Origin: Bacteroidota bacterium
GTDB taxonomy: Bacteria; Bacteroidota; Bacteroidia; Bacteroidales; TTA-H9
Length of the DNA stretch: 38,645 nucleotides
Assembly (NCBI GenBank): GCA_003250395.1
Contig: QKGM01000004.1
Span: forward strand, 1 to 38,645
Direction of reading: 5' to 3'
The notes beneath the pieces were generated by a model. The model did no database searches, was not told the DNA's origin, and saw only the letters and a program-made list of their open reading frames with translations. Of this stretch, positions 8,671 through 16,592 are shown piece after piece. A program made the translations under genes and the position numbers. The first letter of the stretch is position 1; each line of letters opens with the position of its first letter.

Positions 8671-10008
8671 TTACTCAAAATCATTGGGGAATGCATCTGA
8701 ATAATGCTCTCCGAACACCTTAATCTCTTCATTTTCAAAAAAGAACTCATTATCAAATGCCGGTTGTAATTCATTCATCCAAATGGCATCCTCATCATAG
8801 CGGGCAAAGAAAGGCCGTTGTACCCAATCAGGATTCCGACCCTGAAGAAATCGAAGGATAAAAACCTCTTCATGGTTTAACTTAGCCGGACCAAGCAACT
8901 GAACCTTTCCGGGCGTACACGACATACAAGGTCCCCTGGCAGTACGGCAAATTCCGCTAACCATCTGGTAGGCCTGCTGCCAAATCTGCCATGTTTTAAT
9001 CAAAGGAAGCGCAAAGTAGTGTTGCGCCCCGGTATCACGGGGAACGAACATATAGTAGGGGATACAGTTTAGGTTCACCTGTTTACGCCACATATCGGCC
9101 CAAACGTCAGGATCATCGTTGATATGTTTCAGAATGGGTGATTGAGTCCGGATTTGAGCCCCGGTTCCACGAATTCGCCTGATTGCTTCCTGTACAACAT
9201 TGGTTTCAAGTTCACGGGGATGGCTAAAATGGGCCATGATGGCCAGATTTATTCGTAATGCAGTAATACGTTCAAAAAGTTTTAACAAACCATCAGCATC
9301 AGGATCGGTTGTAAATTTATAGGGCCAATAGCTAAGCGACTTTGTTCCGATTCTGATAGTCTGAATATTGGTAGCAGAAATGTTCTCAAGCAAGGGATTC
9401 AGGTACCTCTCGATGGTATTGAGGTTCATAATCATTGGATCACCACCTGTAAACAGTATATCTGTGACCTCAGGATGTTCCTTCAGATAGCTAACCAGGT
9501 TCTCTGACTCTCTGGCTGCAAATTTGAATTCATCCATTCCTGTAAACTGAGGCCATCTGAAACAAAAGGTACAATACGCGTGACATGTTTGGCCTGCACT
9601 TGGAAAAAACAAAACAGTCTCCCTGTATTTATGCTGAATTCCTTCCAGTCTTTCACCATTGAATACTGGTACATTATGTTCCTTTTGACCTGCAGGATGG
9701 GGGTTAAGTTCAAACCTGATCCGATTGGCAACATTTTTAATCTGTTCATGGTCAGTAGTTGAATCCAGCGTATTTCTCATTTTATTATAATGTTGATCAG
9801 ACAACATTTCCCTCTGCGGGAAGGTAAGATGAAAAATAGGATCATCCTTATAATGAGTCCAGTCAATAAGCTCGTCTACGATGTAATTATTCGATTTAAA
9901 TGGTAGTACTGTCCCCACGGTAGTCATATCACGGCAAACTTCATCCGACAGTTTGCCGATCTGGGGAATTTCTTTAAAATTTTGTAATGTAAATGCCTTA
10001 TAATTCAT
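8671..10008 (-). CDS. KamA-family radical SAM protein (lysine 2,3-aminomutase-like)
   Basis: A 445-aa cytoplasmic enzyme. ATG at 10008 is preferred; the frame is open to a GTG at 10029, but that codon lies in an inverted repeat. The radical SAM motif CHAYCTFC gives C142, C146 and C149 for the 4Fe-4S cluster. FTGGDP (about 187-191) is the SAM-binding motif. A lysine in TPGKVQLLG (K368) sits where KamA proteins carry the PLP lysine. The RDTGAQHY segment differs from the QCDLSMGLEHF form I recall for true lysine 2,3-aminomutase, and extra cysteines (C354, C361, C364) precede the PLP lysine. No kamDE or other lysine-fermentation genes are nearby, so it may act on another amino acid. It is probably a PLP- and SAM-dependent aminomutase of uncertain substrate. 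Confidence 0.8.
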   Translation of the reverse strand: MNYKAFTLQNFKEIPQIGKLSDEVCRDMTTVGTVLPFKSNNYIVDELIDWTHYKDDPIFHLTFPQREMLSDQHYNKMRNTLDSTTDHEQIKNVANRIRFELNPHPAGQKEHNVPVFNGERLEGIQHKYRETVLFFPSAGQTCHAYCTFCFRWPQFTGMDEFKFAARESENLVSYLKEHPEVTDILFTGGDPMIMNLNTIERYLNPLLENISATNIQTIRIGTKSLSYWPYKFTTDPDADGLLKLFERITALRINLAIMAHFSHPRELETNVVQEAIRRIRGTGAQIRTQSPILKHINDDPDVWADMWRKQVNLNCIPYYMFVPRDTGAQHYFALPLIKTWQIWQQAYQMVSGICRTARGPCMSCTPGKVQLLGPAKLNHEEVFILRFLQGRNPDWVQRPFFARYDEDAIWMNELQPAFDNEFFFENEEIKVFGEHYSDAFPNDFE

Positions 10009-10027
10009 TCTATTAAATATATTATTC

Positions 10028-10051
10028 ACCTGTCACAAAACATTGACAGGT
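10028..10051 (-). promoter_or_regulatory. Inverted repeat just upstream of the KamA-like start
   Basis: Perfect 8-bp arms ACCTGTCA (10028-10035) and TGACAGGT (10044-10051) with an 8-nt spacer, 19 nt before the ATG. In the leader RNA it would form a hairpin beside the ribosome site; as DNA it could be an operator. Confidence 0.5.
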
Positions 10052-10221
10052 TAAGATCTTCATCTCTTATAGTGATTTCAAATCCCGCTCCCGCGCATTG
10101 TAGTAACCCTTTCTCTTTCTTAAATACTAATCTGGTAAGGTCAGACAAACAGAAAGGCTTTATTTGGCAAAGTATCCTGATGATAATCAGATAAAAGCAG
10201 CTAATTAGCTGATAGACTGGC

Positions 10222-10252
10222 CAAAGATAGTAAACTTTTGCCTTTTTAACAA
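10222..10252 (-). promoter_or_regulatory. Promoter for the KamA-like gene
   Basis: On the minus strand TATCTTTG (10222-10229) is preceded by TTG (10250-10252) with a 20-nt spacer, matching the Bacteroidota primary-sigma pattern. Confidence 0.55.
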
Positions 10253-10406
10253 GTCATCACGCACCTATCCTTCTGCAGATAATTCAAGATCAAACGATTC
10301 AACATGATACAATTTTACTGCCTCCACAAGCATAGATTTTTTCTACGCTAAAGAATAATTTAACCTCATGTAAACATCAGAGAGGTACCGTCATAAAAAC
10401 TTACCC

Positions 10407-10414
10407 TACCTTTG
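10407..10414 (+). promoter_or_regulatory. -7 element for lnt
   Basis: TACCTTTG matches TAnnTTTG and lies 17 nt before the lnt ATG, which implies a very short leader. I see no good -33 TTG. Confidence 0.5.
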
Positions 10415-10431
10415 TCAAAAACATTCCTTTC

Positions 10432-12039
10432 ATGAGCCTTCGAAAAGTTCATTTCTTACTTCTCAGTTTCTTATCGGCAGCACTTCTGGCTTTGGGCTGG
10501 CCGCAATATGGTTTTCCCGGATTGTTGTTCATTGGGTTTGTCCCCCTTTTCGTTATAGAAGACGAAATTCTTCAACATCGTGAACGCTACAGCAGGTTTT
10601 ACATTTTCCGTTGGGCCTGGTTGTCTTTCTTTTTATGGAATGCATTAACCACATGGTGGATATGGAATTCAACAATCTTCGGTGCCGTGATGGCCATAAT
10701 TCTTAACTCTCTTTTTCAGGCCACGATCTTTCTGATCTATCACTTTGTCAGGCGAAACCTGCGCCCTATGCCGGCAGGTGCATTATTATTAAGTGCTTTC
10801 TGGATTGGATTTGAATACCTTCACCTCGATTGGGACCTATCCTGGCCCTGGTTAAATCTTGGTAATGGATTCGCAGCTTACCCCAAATGGATTCAATGGT
10901 ACGAATACACGGGTGTTTTCGGCGGGAGCCTGTGGGTTATCAGTGCCAATGTTCTGGCATTTAATATCCTTAAAAGGATGATGACTGAAAAGCACTCTAG
11001 AGTGACGGGACCTTCAGTTGCATTCGGGATGTTGATTGTAATCCCCCTTCTCATTTCTTTCTTAATGTTCAACCATTACGAAGAAAAAGGAAAGCCGGTG
11101 GAAGTAGTCGTTGTACAACCCAACAATGATCCCTGGAGTAAACAGTACGGACTTCCTGCAAGAGAGGTAGTTGATAAGCTGATCCGTTTAGCTGATAGTA
11201 AAGTCGATAGTACGCTTCGCTACATGGTTTTTCCCGAATCAGTTATTTACGATGACATCTGGCTCGATAACATCGACAAGCCGGAAAGCATGCAAAGACT
11301 TCACACATTCGTGAAAGAACATCCGCAATTATCACTTATTGTAGGTGCATCTACATACCAGTATTATGGAAAAATAAAAGCAACAGAGACATCCCGTCGG
11401 TTTACCGATACTGGCGAATGGTATGATACATTTAACTCAGCTATTTGTATTGATACTTCCCGGCACTACGATTATTCCCACAAGTCAAAACTTGTACCGG
11501 GTCCGGAACGATTACCATTTCCTTCACTTACACGACCTCTTCAGGATATGGCATTTGACCTCGGGGGTACTGTCGGGAGCCTGGGAACTATGAAAGAAAG
11601 AGTAATAATGGGGGGACGGTTCGACAGCCTGTGGGTTTGTGCACCAATTTGTTACGAATCGATATATGGTGAGTTTGTTAATGGTTTTATCAGGAAAGGT
11701 GCTCAGCTAATTTTTGTCATAACAAATGATGGCTGGTGGGGAAATACAGCAGGACATCGCCAGCACCTCACTTTTTCATCGCTCAGAGCTATTGAGACCC
11801 GTCGTGATGTTGCCCGTTCTGCCAATACCGGCATTTCAGCTTTTATAGATCAGCGGGGAATCATTACCCAACAGAGCAAATATTGGGAAGAGGATGTACT
11901 TAGGGGAACCATGCATGCCAATTCTGAAATAACTTTTTATGTAATGTATGGTGATTATATCGGAAGATTATCCGGATTTACAGCCATGCTCTTTTTACTT
12001 CTGGCTATAACGGTGACTTTGCGAAAAAAAAAGATTTAG
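10432..12039 (+). CDS. lnt: Apolipoprotein N-acyltransferase
   Basis: A 535-aa inner-membrane enzyme that transfers a third acyl chain from phospholipid to the N-terminal cysteine of lipoproteins. The N-terminal half has about six membrane helices (from residue 8 to about 215), the C-terminal half a periplasmic carbon-nitrogen hydrolase domain, and the end another helix (about 513-529). The catalytic triad is E269 (VFPES), K351 (KSKLVPGPE) and C407 (APICYES), followed by the family segment TNDGWWGNTAGHRQH and RAIETRR. The usual PFGE loop reads PGPE. The length is normal for the family. It stands alone, divergent from the KamA-like gene. At least two lipoproteins in this window would be its substrates. 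Confidence 0.93.
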   Translation: MSLRKVHFLLLSFLSAALLALGWPQYGFPGLLFIGFVPLFVIEDEILQHRERYSRFYIFRWAWLSFFLWNALTTWWIWNSTIFGAVMAIILNSLFQATIFLIYHFVRRNLRPMPAGALLLSAFWIGFEYLHLDWDLSWPWLNLGNGFAAYPKWIQWYEYTGVFGGSLWVISANVLAFNILKRMMTEKHSRVTGPSVAFGMLIVIPLLISFLMFNHYEEKGKPVEVVVVQPNNDPWSKQYGLPAREVVDKLIRLADSKVDSTLRYMVFPESVIYDDIWLDNIDKPESMQRLHTFVKEHPQLSLIVGASTYQYYGKIKATETSRRFTDTGEWYDTFNSAICIDTSRHYDYSHKSKLVPGPERLPFPSLTRPLQDMAFDLGGTVGSLGTMKERVIMGGRFDSLWVCAPICYESIYGEFVNGFIRKGAQLIFVITNDGWWGNTAGHRQHLTFSSLRAIETRRDVARSANTGISAFIDQRGIITQQSKYWEEDVLRGTMHANSEITFYVMYGDYIGRLSGFTAMLFLLLAITVTLRKKKI

Positions 12040-12081
12040 TCTTTCAGGATATAAGTTAAAGAAGAGTATATCCAATAAAAC

Positions 12082-12118
12082 AGAGGCTGTCTCTTATACC
12101 GGGACAGCCTCTTCACTT
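12082..12118. terminator. Terminator between convergent genes
   Basis: 10-bp stem AGAGGCTGTC (12082-12091) / GACAGCCTCT (12103-12112), then TCACTTTTTCC on the plus strand; on the minus strand it is followed by GTTTTATT, so it can serve both lnt and the facing gene. Confidence 0.8.
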
Positions 12119-12149
12119 TTTCCATTTTATATTGATTAACTATTGCTCA

Positions 12150-15068
12150 TCACTTCACCATGATCAGGCGGCATATCCCTGAGGTCTTCCCGTCTGTGAG
12201 TTTGAGCGTGTATACACCGGCAGGTTGGTTTTGAAGCCATGAATTAAGCGGGATTATATTTTCTCCTGCTTCGAAAGGCACACCATTAAAAAGGATACGT
12301 TGTTGTCCGTTCATATCTATGAGAGAAAGGTCAACTGCTTCCCGGGCAGAAAGCGTAAATACCAGCTCTCCTTGCAGGTTTACCGGGTTAGGCAATACCT
12401 TCATACCGAAAGCCTTTGATTCCGGGGATAAGATCCCGATTACAAAGCCAAATGCCAGGATGTTATTTTCCTCATCGATAGTATCATGGGCTATGGCAAT
12501 ATTGAAACCATCGTCAGCTTCCCCATCATATACACCATAAAGAGCTTTTTCGAAAATGATCTCATCGGTTGAGGTTGTTCCTGTATAAGTTTGTTCAGGA
12601 CCTGTTACTGAAACAAATACAGGATACCCCTGTAAAGGGTAACCATTAACAAATATCTTGCACACCAGATCTGTACGGATTACATTCAGCGAGAAATTGA
12701 TATCAGTCGCTGTCTGACCCGGCAGAACAGTAATACCGGTGATCGTCTGTTCATCGGTATAGTCATGACTGGCAGTAACATCATAGGTACCCGAGGCTAC
12801 TTCAAGAACATAGTTACCTGATGCATCAGGATGGCAGGAATTGTTGCCTGATGAAACCAACACATCAGTGATACTCTGGATGCTTCCCTGTACAGACACA
12901 TTCCCGGTAATATAGGCTATATCGGCTGCAGGAGTAAGTATAAAGTCAATATTGTGAGTAGTCTGGGCAGGTTGCACTGGAACCCCCAGGTGAAACTGGG
13001 TGGCATAACCAGCAAGGGAGGCCATTACATCGTAATTGCCAACGGGAACTTCCATGGAGTAAAATCCGGTTACATCGGGATTTGTAATATAACCTCCGGC
13101 GTTAACCACTACCTCAGTAACTACACCTGAGCCTCCATTAAGAGTTACATGCCCGTCAATAAAACCTGTAGTTGGAGCTAACTCTAACTCAAAATCGACA
13201 TTGCCAGTTACCTGATTCAAAACAACTGCAACATCCTGAACGGTATCGTTGGTGTATAGCGGCAATGAAGCGATCACATCTATTGTTCCCGGGGATACCA
13301 ACATAGAATAATGACCCGAAACATCAGGATGAGCTGTTACAGATCCGGCTGTAATGGTCACATTCCACACATTCCCTGATCCATTGAGGATTGTAACATC
13401 ACCTTCTATTTTCCCGACGGGGATAGCATTCAGGGTAAGATTGGCAGTAGTTGTCTGATTCATGATGACTGCCAAGTTTGATTGGGAAGCGGTATTATAG
13501 CCATTGAGTGTTGCCGAAAGAGAATAGTTCCCCACGGGAAGGTTGAATGTATAAAACCCGGAAGCATTTGGATGTGTAGTTTGGCTCCCGGCCTGAACTG
13601 TAGCTTCCGTAACATTCCCGAAACCTCCATTTAAAGTAATTGTACCCGAAAGGGTTCCAAACTCAACGGGACCGGGTAGCCCATCAAGGCTAAGGTTTTG
13701 GGCATATATATCAGAGGTTCCGTTTCGGGTATCCTCCCAGGCAAGAACCCACTGTGCATTACTTAGAGTCGAGATACTTGTATGAATTTTCTGAGAGTTT
13801 ACCGAACTAACCGGTTTAAGGAAGGGTGTCCAGATAAAGCTGCCATCGGTACCAACCCGCATTGCTTTGATAAATGAATTTATACTCCCGGAATATTCTT
13901 CAACAAACAGCACCATATCAGTATCGGTATTTCTTCCTGCCATTGGATGGTAATTGGTAGAGGAAACCGGAATTAACGTCAATCCGTTGTCAGTCCATTG
14001 CCGTAACCCTGAAGCTGAAAACTTTTGCGCCATTATACCCCATTGATCCTGATTACCATTAATTTCATTCCAGAACACATATACTTCCTGAGACCCAGAA
14101 GGCAATCCCAGTTTAGGATACCAATGGTTCATTGTTCCTTCTGTCGAAACTTCCACTCCATTAGCCTGAAACAATGCCTGCCCTGAAGCATTTATATGCT
14201 GCACCCATGAGTTTGCCAGCAGATTATTGTCCCGGTCGTCATCCCATGCTATATAGAATCCGCCATTGTTATCGCTTATAAATGGAAGTATCTGGGTCTG
14301 GGCAGAAATTCCTCCGGCGGTGGAAATCACTGCAGGAGTTGACCAGATACCTGTACCCGAACTATTATACTTTTGAGCATACACATGCCTGGTCGGAGAC
14401 CACCCGGCACCACTATCGTCGTAGTATTTCATAATAAACTCGTCAGTACCCACCGGCATCATTTGTGGCCATGTTCTACTATTGGTGCCACTGATAGTGA
14501 TACCTGCCGGTCCCCACTGTACAACGCCGGCAGGATTTATCTTCTGCATGACAATTACCTGATCTGACATCCAGGCAGCTATTATGTTACCGGCATTTGT
14601 GGCTATTACCTTTGGTGCCGCATTAAATGCTGAGTTGTTAGATAATGCTACCCCATTAGCACCCCAAACAAAAGTACCATCAGGTGCAATACGGTATGCA
14701 TATACATTGGTATTCCCATTTCTGATATCGTTGAAAACAAGAATGGCGTGATTAGCCGGATCGGCAGTCATATCCCAATCTGTCAGCCATGTATCCTGCT
14801 GATTGTTACTGATAAGAATTCCGTCAGTAGCCCAAAGTGTATTACCCAGACCATCGAGTCGTTGCAACCTCACGTTATAATTGCCCGATTCGTTTGAAAA
14901 ATAGCCCACATAAATATCCCCGTTTGGACAGATTGCCACTTTGGGGATGGCTTGTTCACCAGCAAGACTACAAATAACATTATTGACAGCAGGATTGGAA
15001 CTCCACTGCGCATGTAGCGATAAAGTCCCAAAAAGTACTATCCAAAGGAAAGTTAGTTTTTTAGTCAT
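12150..15068 (-). CDS. Secreted T9SS protein: propeller-like N-terminal part and four carboxypeptidase-regulatory-like repeats
   Basis: A 972-aa exported protein. The ATG at 15068 is preferred because it starts a clean signal peptide (MTKKLTFLWIVLFG...LHAQ); the frame is open 23 codons upstream. Residues about 22-480 hold degenerate repeats of about 60 aa with the theme WGxxGVxISN..NxxPKV...GxxxxAWxDxR, suggesting a beta-propeller. Residues about 490-820 hold four repeats of about 80 aa of carboxypeptidase-regulatory-like type (GxVTLNGGxGxVTEVxVxAG...HPDxSGxYxxxVPxGxYDVxAS). The last 75 residues are a T9SS sorting domain (VLPNPVNLQGELVFTL, DMNGQQ, PAGVYTLKL). It starts 91 nt after the TrmB-like regulator on the same strand, so the two are probably co-transcribed. 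Likely a surface adhesion or structural protein; no enzyme motif seen. Confidence 0.85.
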   Translation of the reverse strand: MTKKLTFLWIVLFGTLSLHAQWSSNPAVNNVICSLAGEQAIPKVAICPNGDIYVGYFSNESGNYNVRLQRLDGLGNTLWATDGILISNNQQDTWLTDWDMTADPANHAILVFNDIRNGNTNVYAYRIAPDGTFVWGANGVALSNNSAFNAAPKVIATNAGNIIAAWMSDQVIVMQKINPAGVVQWGPAGITISGTNSRTWPQMMPVGTDEFIMKYYDDSGAGWSPTRHVYAQKYNSSGTGIWSTPAVISTAGGISAQTQILPFISDNNGGFYIAWDDDRDNNLLANSWVQHINASGQALFQANGVEVSTEGTMNHWYPKLGLPSGSQEVYVFWNEINGNQDQWGIMAQKFSASGLRQWTDNGLTLIPVSSTNYHPMAGRNTDTDMVLFVEEYSGSINSFIKAMRVGTDGSFIWTPFLKPVSSVNSQKIHTSISTLSNAQWVLAWEDTRNGTSDIYAQNLSLDGLPGPVEFGTLSGTITLNGGFGNVTEATVQAGSQTTHPNASGFYTFNLPVGNYSLSATLNGYNTASQSNLAVIMNQTTTANLTLNAIPVGKIEGDVTILNGSGNVWNVTITAGSVTAHPDVSGHYSMLVSPGTIDVIASLPLYTNDTVQDVAVVLNQVTGNVDFELELAPTTGFIDGHVTLNGGSGVVTEVVVNAGGYITNPDVTGFYSMEVPVGNYDVMASLAGYATQFHLGVPVQPAQTTHNIDFILTPAADIAYITGNVSVQGSIQSITDVLVSSGNNSCHPDASGNYVLEVASGTYDVTASHDYTDEQTITGITVLPGQTATDINFSLNVIRTDLVCKIFVNGYPLQGYPVFVSVTGPEQTYTGTTSTDEIIFEKALYGVYDGEADDGFNIAIAHDTIDEENNILAFGFVIGILSPESKAFGMKVLPNPVNLQGELVFTLSAREAVDLSLIDMNGQQRILFNGVPFEAGENIIPLNSWLQNQPAGVYTLKLTDGKTSGICRLIMVK

Positions 15069-15159
15069 AATAAGTAGAAGGGTTAAAGATGTTAGAATTA
15101 ATATATAACAAAATATTTTGAAAAAGGGAGGTATCAACCATATAGATCAGGTTGTAATT

Positions 15160-15975
15160 TTAAAGCAACTCCTCTTCTGCAATGTACTCGGCAAGTGTTC
15201 TCGATTTTGACCAGTAAAGCATAAAAATCTCTTCCAGAGCATTGGTCAGATCTGTATGTTCAACCACCATTGAAGTCAGTTTAAACTTTGTTGTGTCGTT
15301 GCTACGCAGAGATACCATCGCAACATTTCCGTCGATAAGGAGCATTTTCAGTGGAAGATTATCGCAGATACGGATTTCCTCTCCAATTTCCTGGTAATAA
15401 GATACCATGTTGATAAATGGTTGTCGGTTGGCACCTGTTTCGGCTTCAAAGATTGCCTGAGCCCTCGCGCCTGACTTTATAAGATCTTCCAGCGGACGAC
15501 TGGCCTCTTTAATTTCATCTAATGTACGGGTGAATCCTGTTGCATATGGCTTCTTGTTAAATGAGTATAAATTTTTTCCTGTACGGCGTATAAGGTCATC
15601 AAACTTCTCAACCTGCCCAACCTTAGAAGTGAGTACCTGAAAAAAATCAGAAGATGCTCTCTCCTCGCTCATGTAGGAAGTTTCAAGCTCCTTCTGCAAT
15701 TCTTCCAGCTCTTTCAGTGAATTTTTCTGTTTCTGCAACAGATCGTTAAAGGCCAACTGAGGGTTAACCAGGCGATAGTTCTTCACCGATCCAAGTATAA
15801 CACTACAATATCCCCTTTTTTCCAGAGAATCAAGAACACTGTATATCTTACCCTGCGGAATACCTGCCATCCGGCTTACCTCTCCTGCAGTAAGCTGCCC
15901 ATTATGCAACAATGTTATATAGGCCAATGATTCATATTTCGAAAATCCATTGTCCTGAAGCTTTTTCTCTATCAT
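15160..15975 (-). CDS. TrmB-family transcriptional regulator
   Basis: A 271-aa cytoplasmic DNA-binding protein. Residues 1-70 form the TrmB winged helix-turn-helix (GFSKYESLAYITLL, LTAGEVSRMAGIPQGKIYSVLDSLEKRGY). Residues 74-105 are a coiled-coil dimer segment. The C-terminal part (about 110-255) resembles the phospholipase-D-like effector domain of the family (KMLLIDGNVAMVSL, then EEIFMLYWSK). TrmB proteins are best known as sugar-responsive regulators in Archaea; bacterial members are fewer and mostly uncharacterised. Its start codon and promoter lie inside a palindrome, so autoregulation is likely. The gene downstream encodes a large T9SS protein. Effector unknown. Confidence 0.85.
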   Translation of the reverse strand: MIEKKLQDNGFSKYESLAYITLLHNGQLTAGEVSRMAGIPQGKIYSVLDSLEKRGYCSVILGSVKNYRLVNPQLAFNDLLQKQKNSLKELEELQKELETSYMSEERASSDFFQVLTSKVGQVEKFDDLIRRTGKNLYSFNKKPYATGFTRTLDEIKEASRPLEDLIKSGARAQAIFEAETGANRQPFINMVSYYQEIGEEIRICDNLPLKMLLIDGNVAMVSLRSNDTTKFKLTSMVVEHTDLTNALEEIFMLYWSKSRTLAEYIAEEELL

Positions 15976-16009
15976 AAATTTACTACAACTTTTAGTTGTT
16001 GCAAATTTA
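15975..16009. promoter_or_regulatory. Operator-like palindrome overlapping the TrmB-like gene's promoter and start
   Basis: A two-part palindrome centred on 15992: inner arms ACAACT (15985-15990) / AGTTGT (15994-15999), outer arms TAAATTT (15975-15981) / AAATTTA (16003-16009), exactly mirrored. The left outer arm begins on the ATG and the right outer arm overlaps the -7 box. Confidence 0.65.
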
Positions 16010-16034
16010 TATAAATCTCGTTATAAAACGACAA
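16002..16034 (-). promoter_or_regulatory. Promoter for the TrmB-like regulator
   Basis: Minus strand TAAATTTG (16002-16009) with TTG (16032-16034) 22 nt upstream. Transcription would start about 20 nt before the ATG, inside the palindrome. Confidence 0.55.
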
Positions 16035-16420
16035 AATGTCTTTTATGAACAAAAAAACTTAATCATAATCAAATGAACTATTTCATATTCCGTAATATCA
16101 TTCTATTTTAAAAAATCAAAATTATATAATTCAGGAATCATCATCTTTTACATTTTAACTGAATAAAATCCATTTAATTAACTGTCCCTGCTGTCCGTAA
16201 TCAAATATCCATTACGATTTTCAAAGGAAATGGAACTGTTGTGCTTTAATTGGGTAAAAAAGATTAGATACGAAAAGTAATAAAGACTTCAATAAACTCA
16301 ACAACAATGGGTTCAATTTATCTGAACCTATATAGTTAAATACATGGTTTGATAATCCCTTATTCAATTCATTAATACAGTATCGGTCATCCTTGCTTTA
16401 GTATCCTTTAAACATTAATT
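16035..16420. other. Intergenic region, no gene seen
   Basis: Very AT-rich sequence between the TrmB-like promoter and a terminator; all short frames are broken and show no recognisable protein. Confidence 0.5.
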
Positions 16421-16460
16421 AATAAAAGGCAGCCAAATCTGAAAATCAGAATGGCTGCCT
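16421..16460 (-). terminator. Terminator downstream of the ELWxTDGT-repeat gene
   Basis: Outer stem AGGCAGCCA (16427-16435) / TGGCTGCCT (16452-16460) with an inner stem TCTGA/TCAGA (16438-16442 / 16446-16450); read on the minus strand it is followed by TTTTATT. It lies about 130 nt after the stop. Confidence 0.8.
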
Positions 16461-16592
16461 AACGGATATTGAACAAGAAAATTAAAGCGTCGTAAATCAG
16501 GTTACCTCAACCCGGATAATATGTTTTAACACAAGAAGGTTGAATTGGTACATAAATTACTCAAACCTAATTGGCTTATATTCTAATATGGA

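Larger units (their letters stand above)
10052..10431. other. Divergent intergenic region between the KamA-like gene and lnt
   Basis: Apart from one promoter toward each side, I see no gene. The KamA-like transcript would have a leader of about 200 nt if it starts from the promoter at 10222-10252; I do not recognise a known riboswitch in it. Confidence 0.5.

Noticed and set aside
15104..15125. Separate promoter for the T9SS gene in the gap after trmB
   Set aside because: The only candidate has a one-base instead of two-base gap in TAnnTTTG; co-transcription is simpler.
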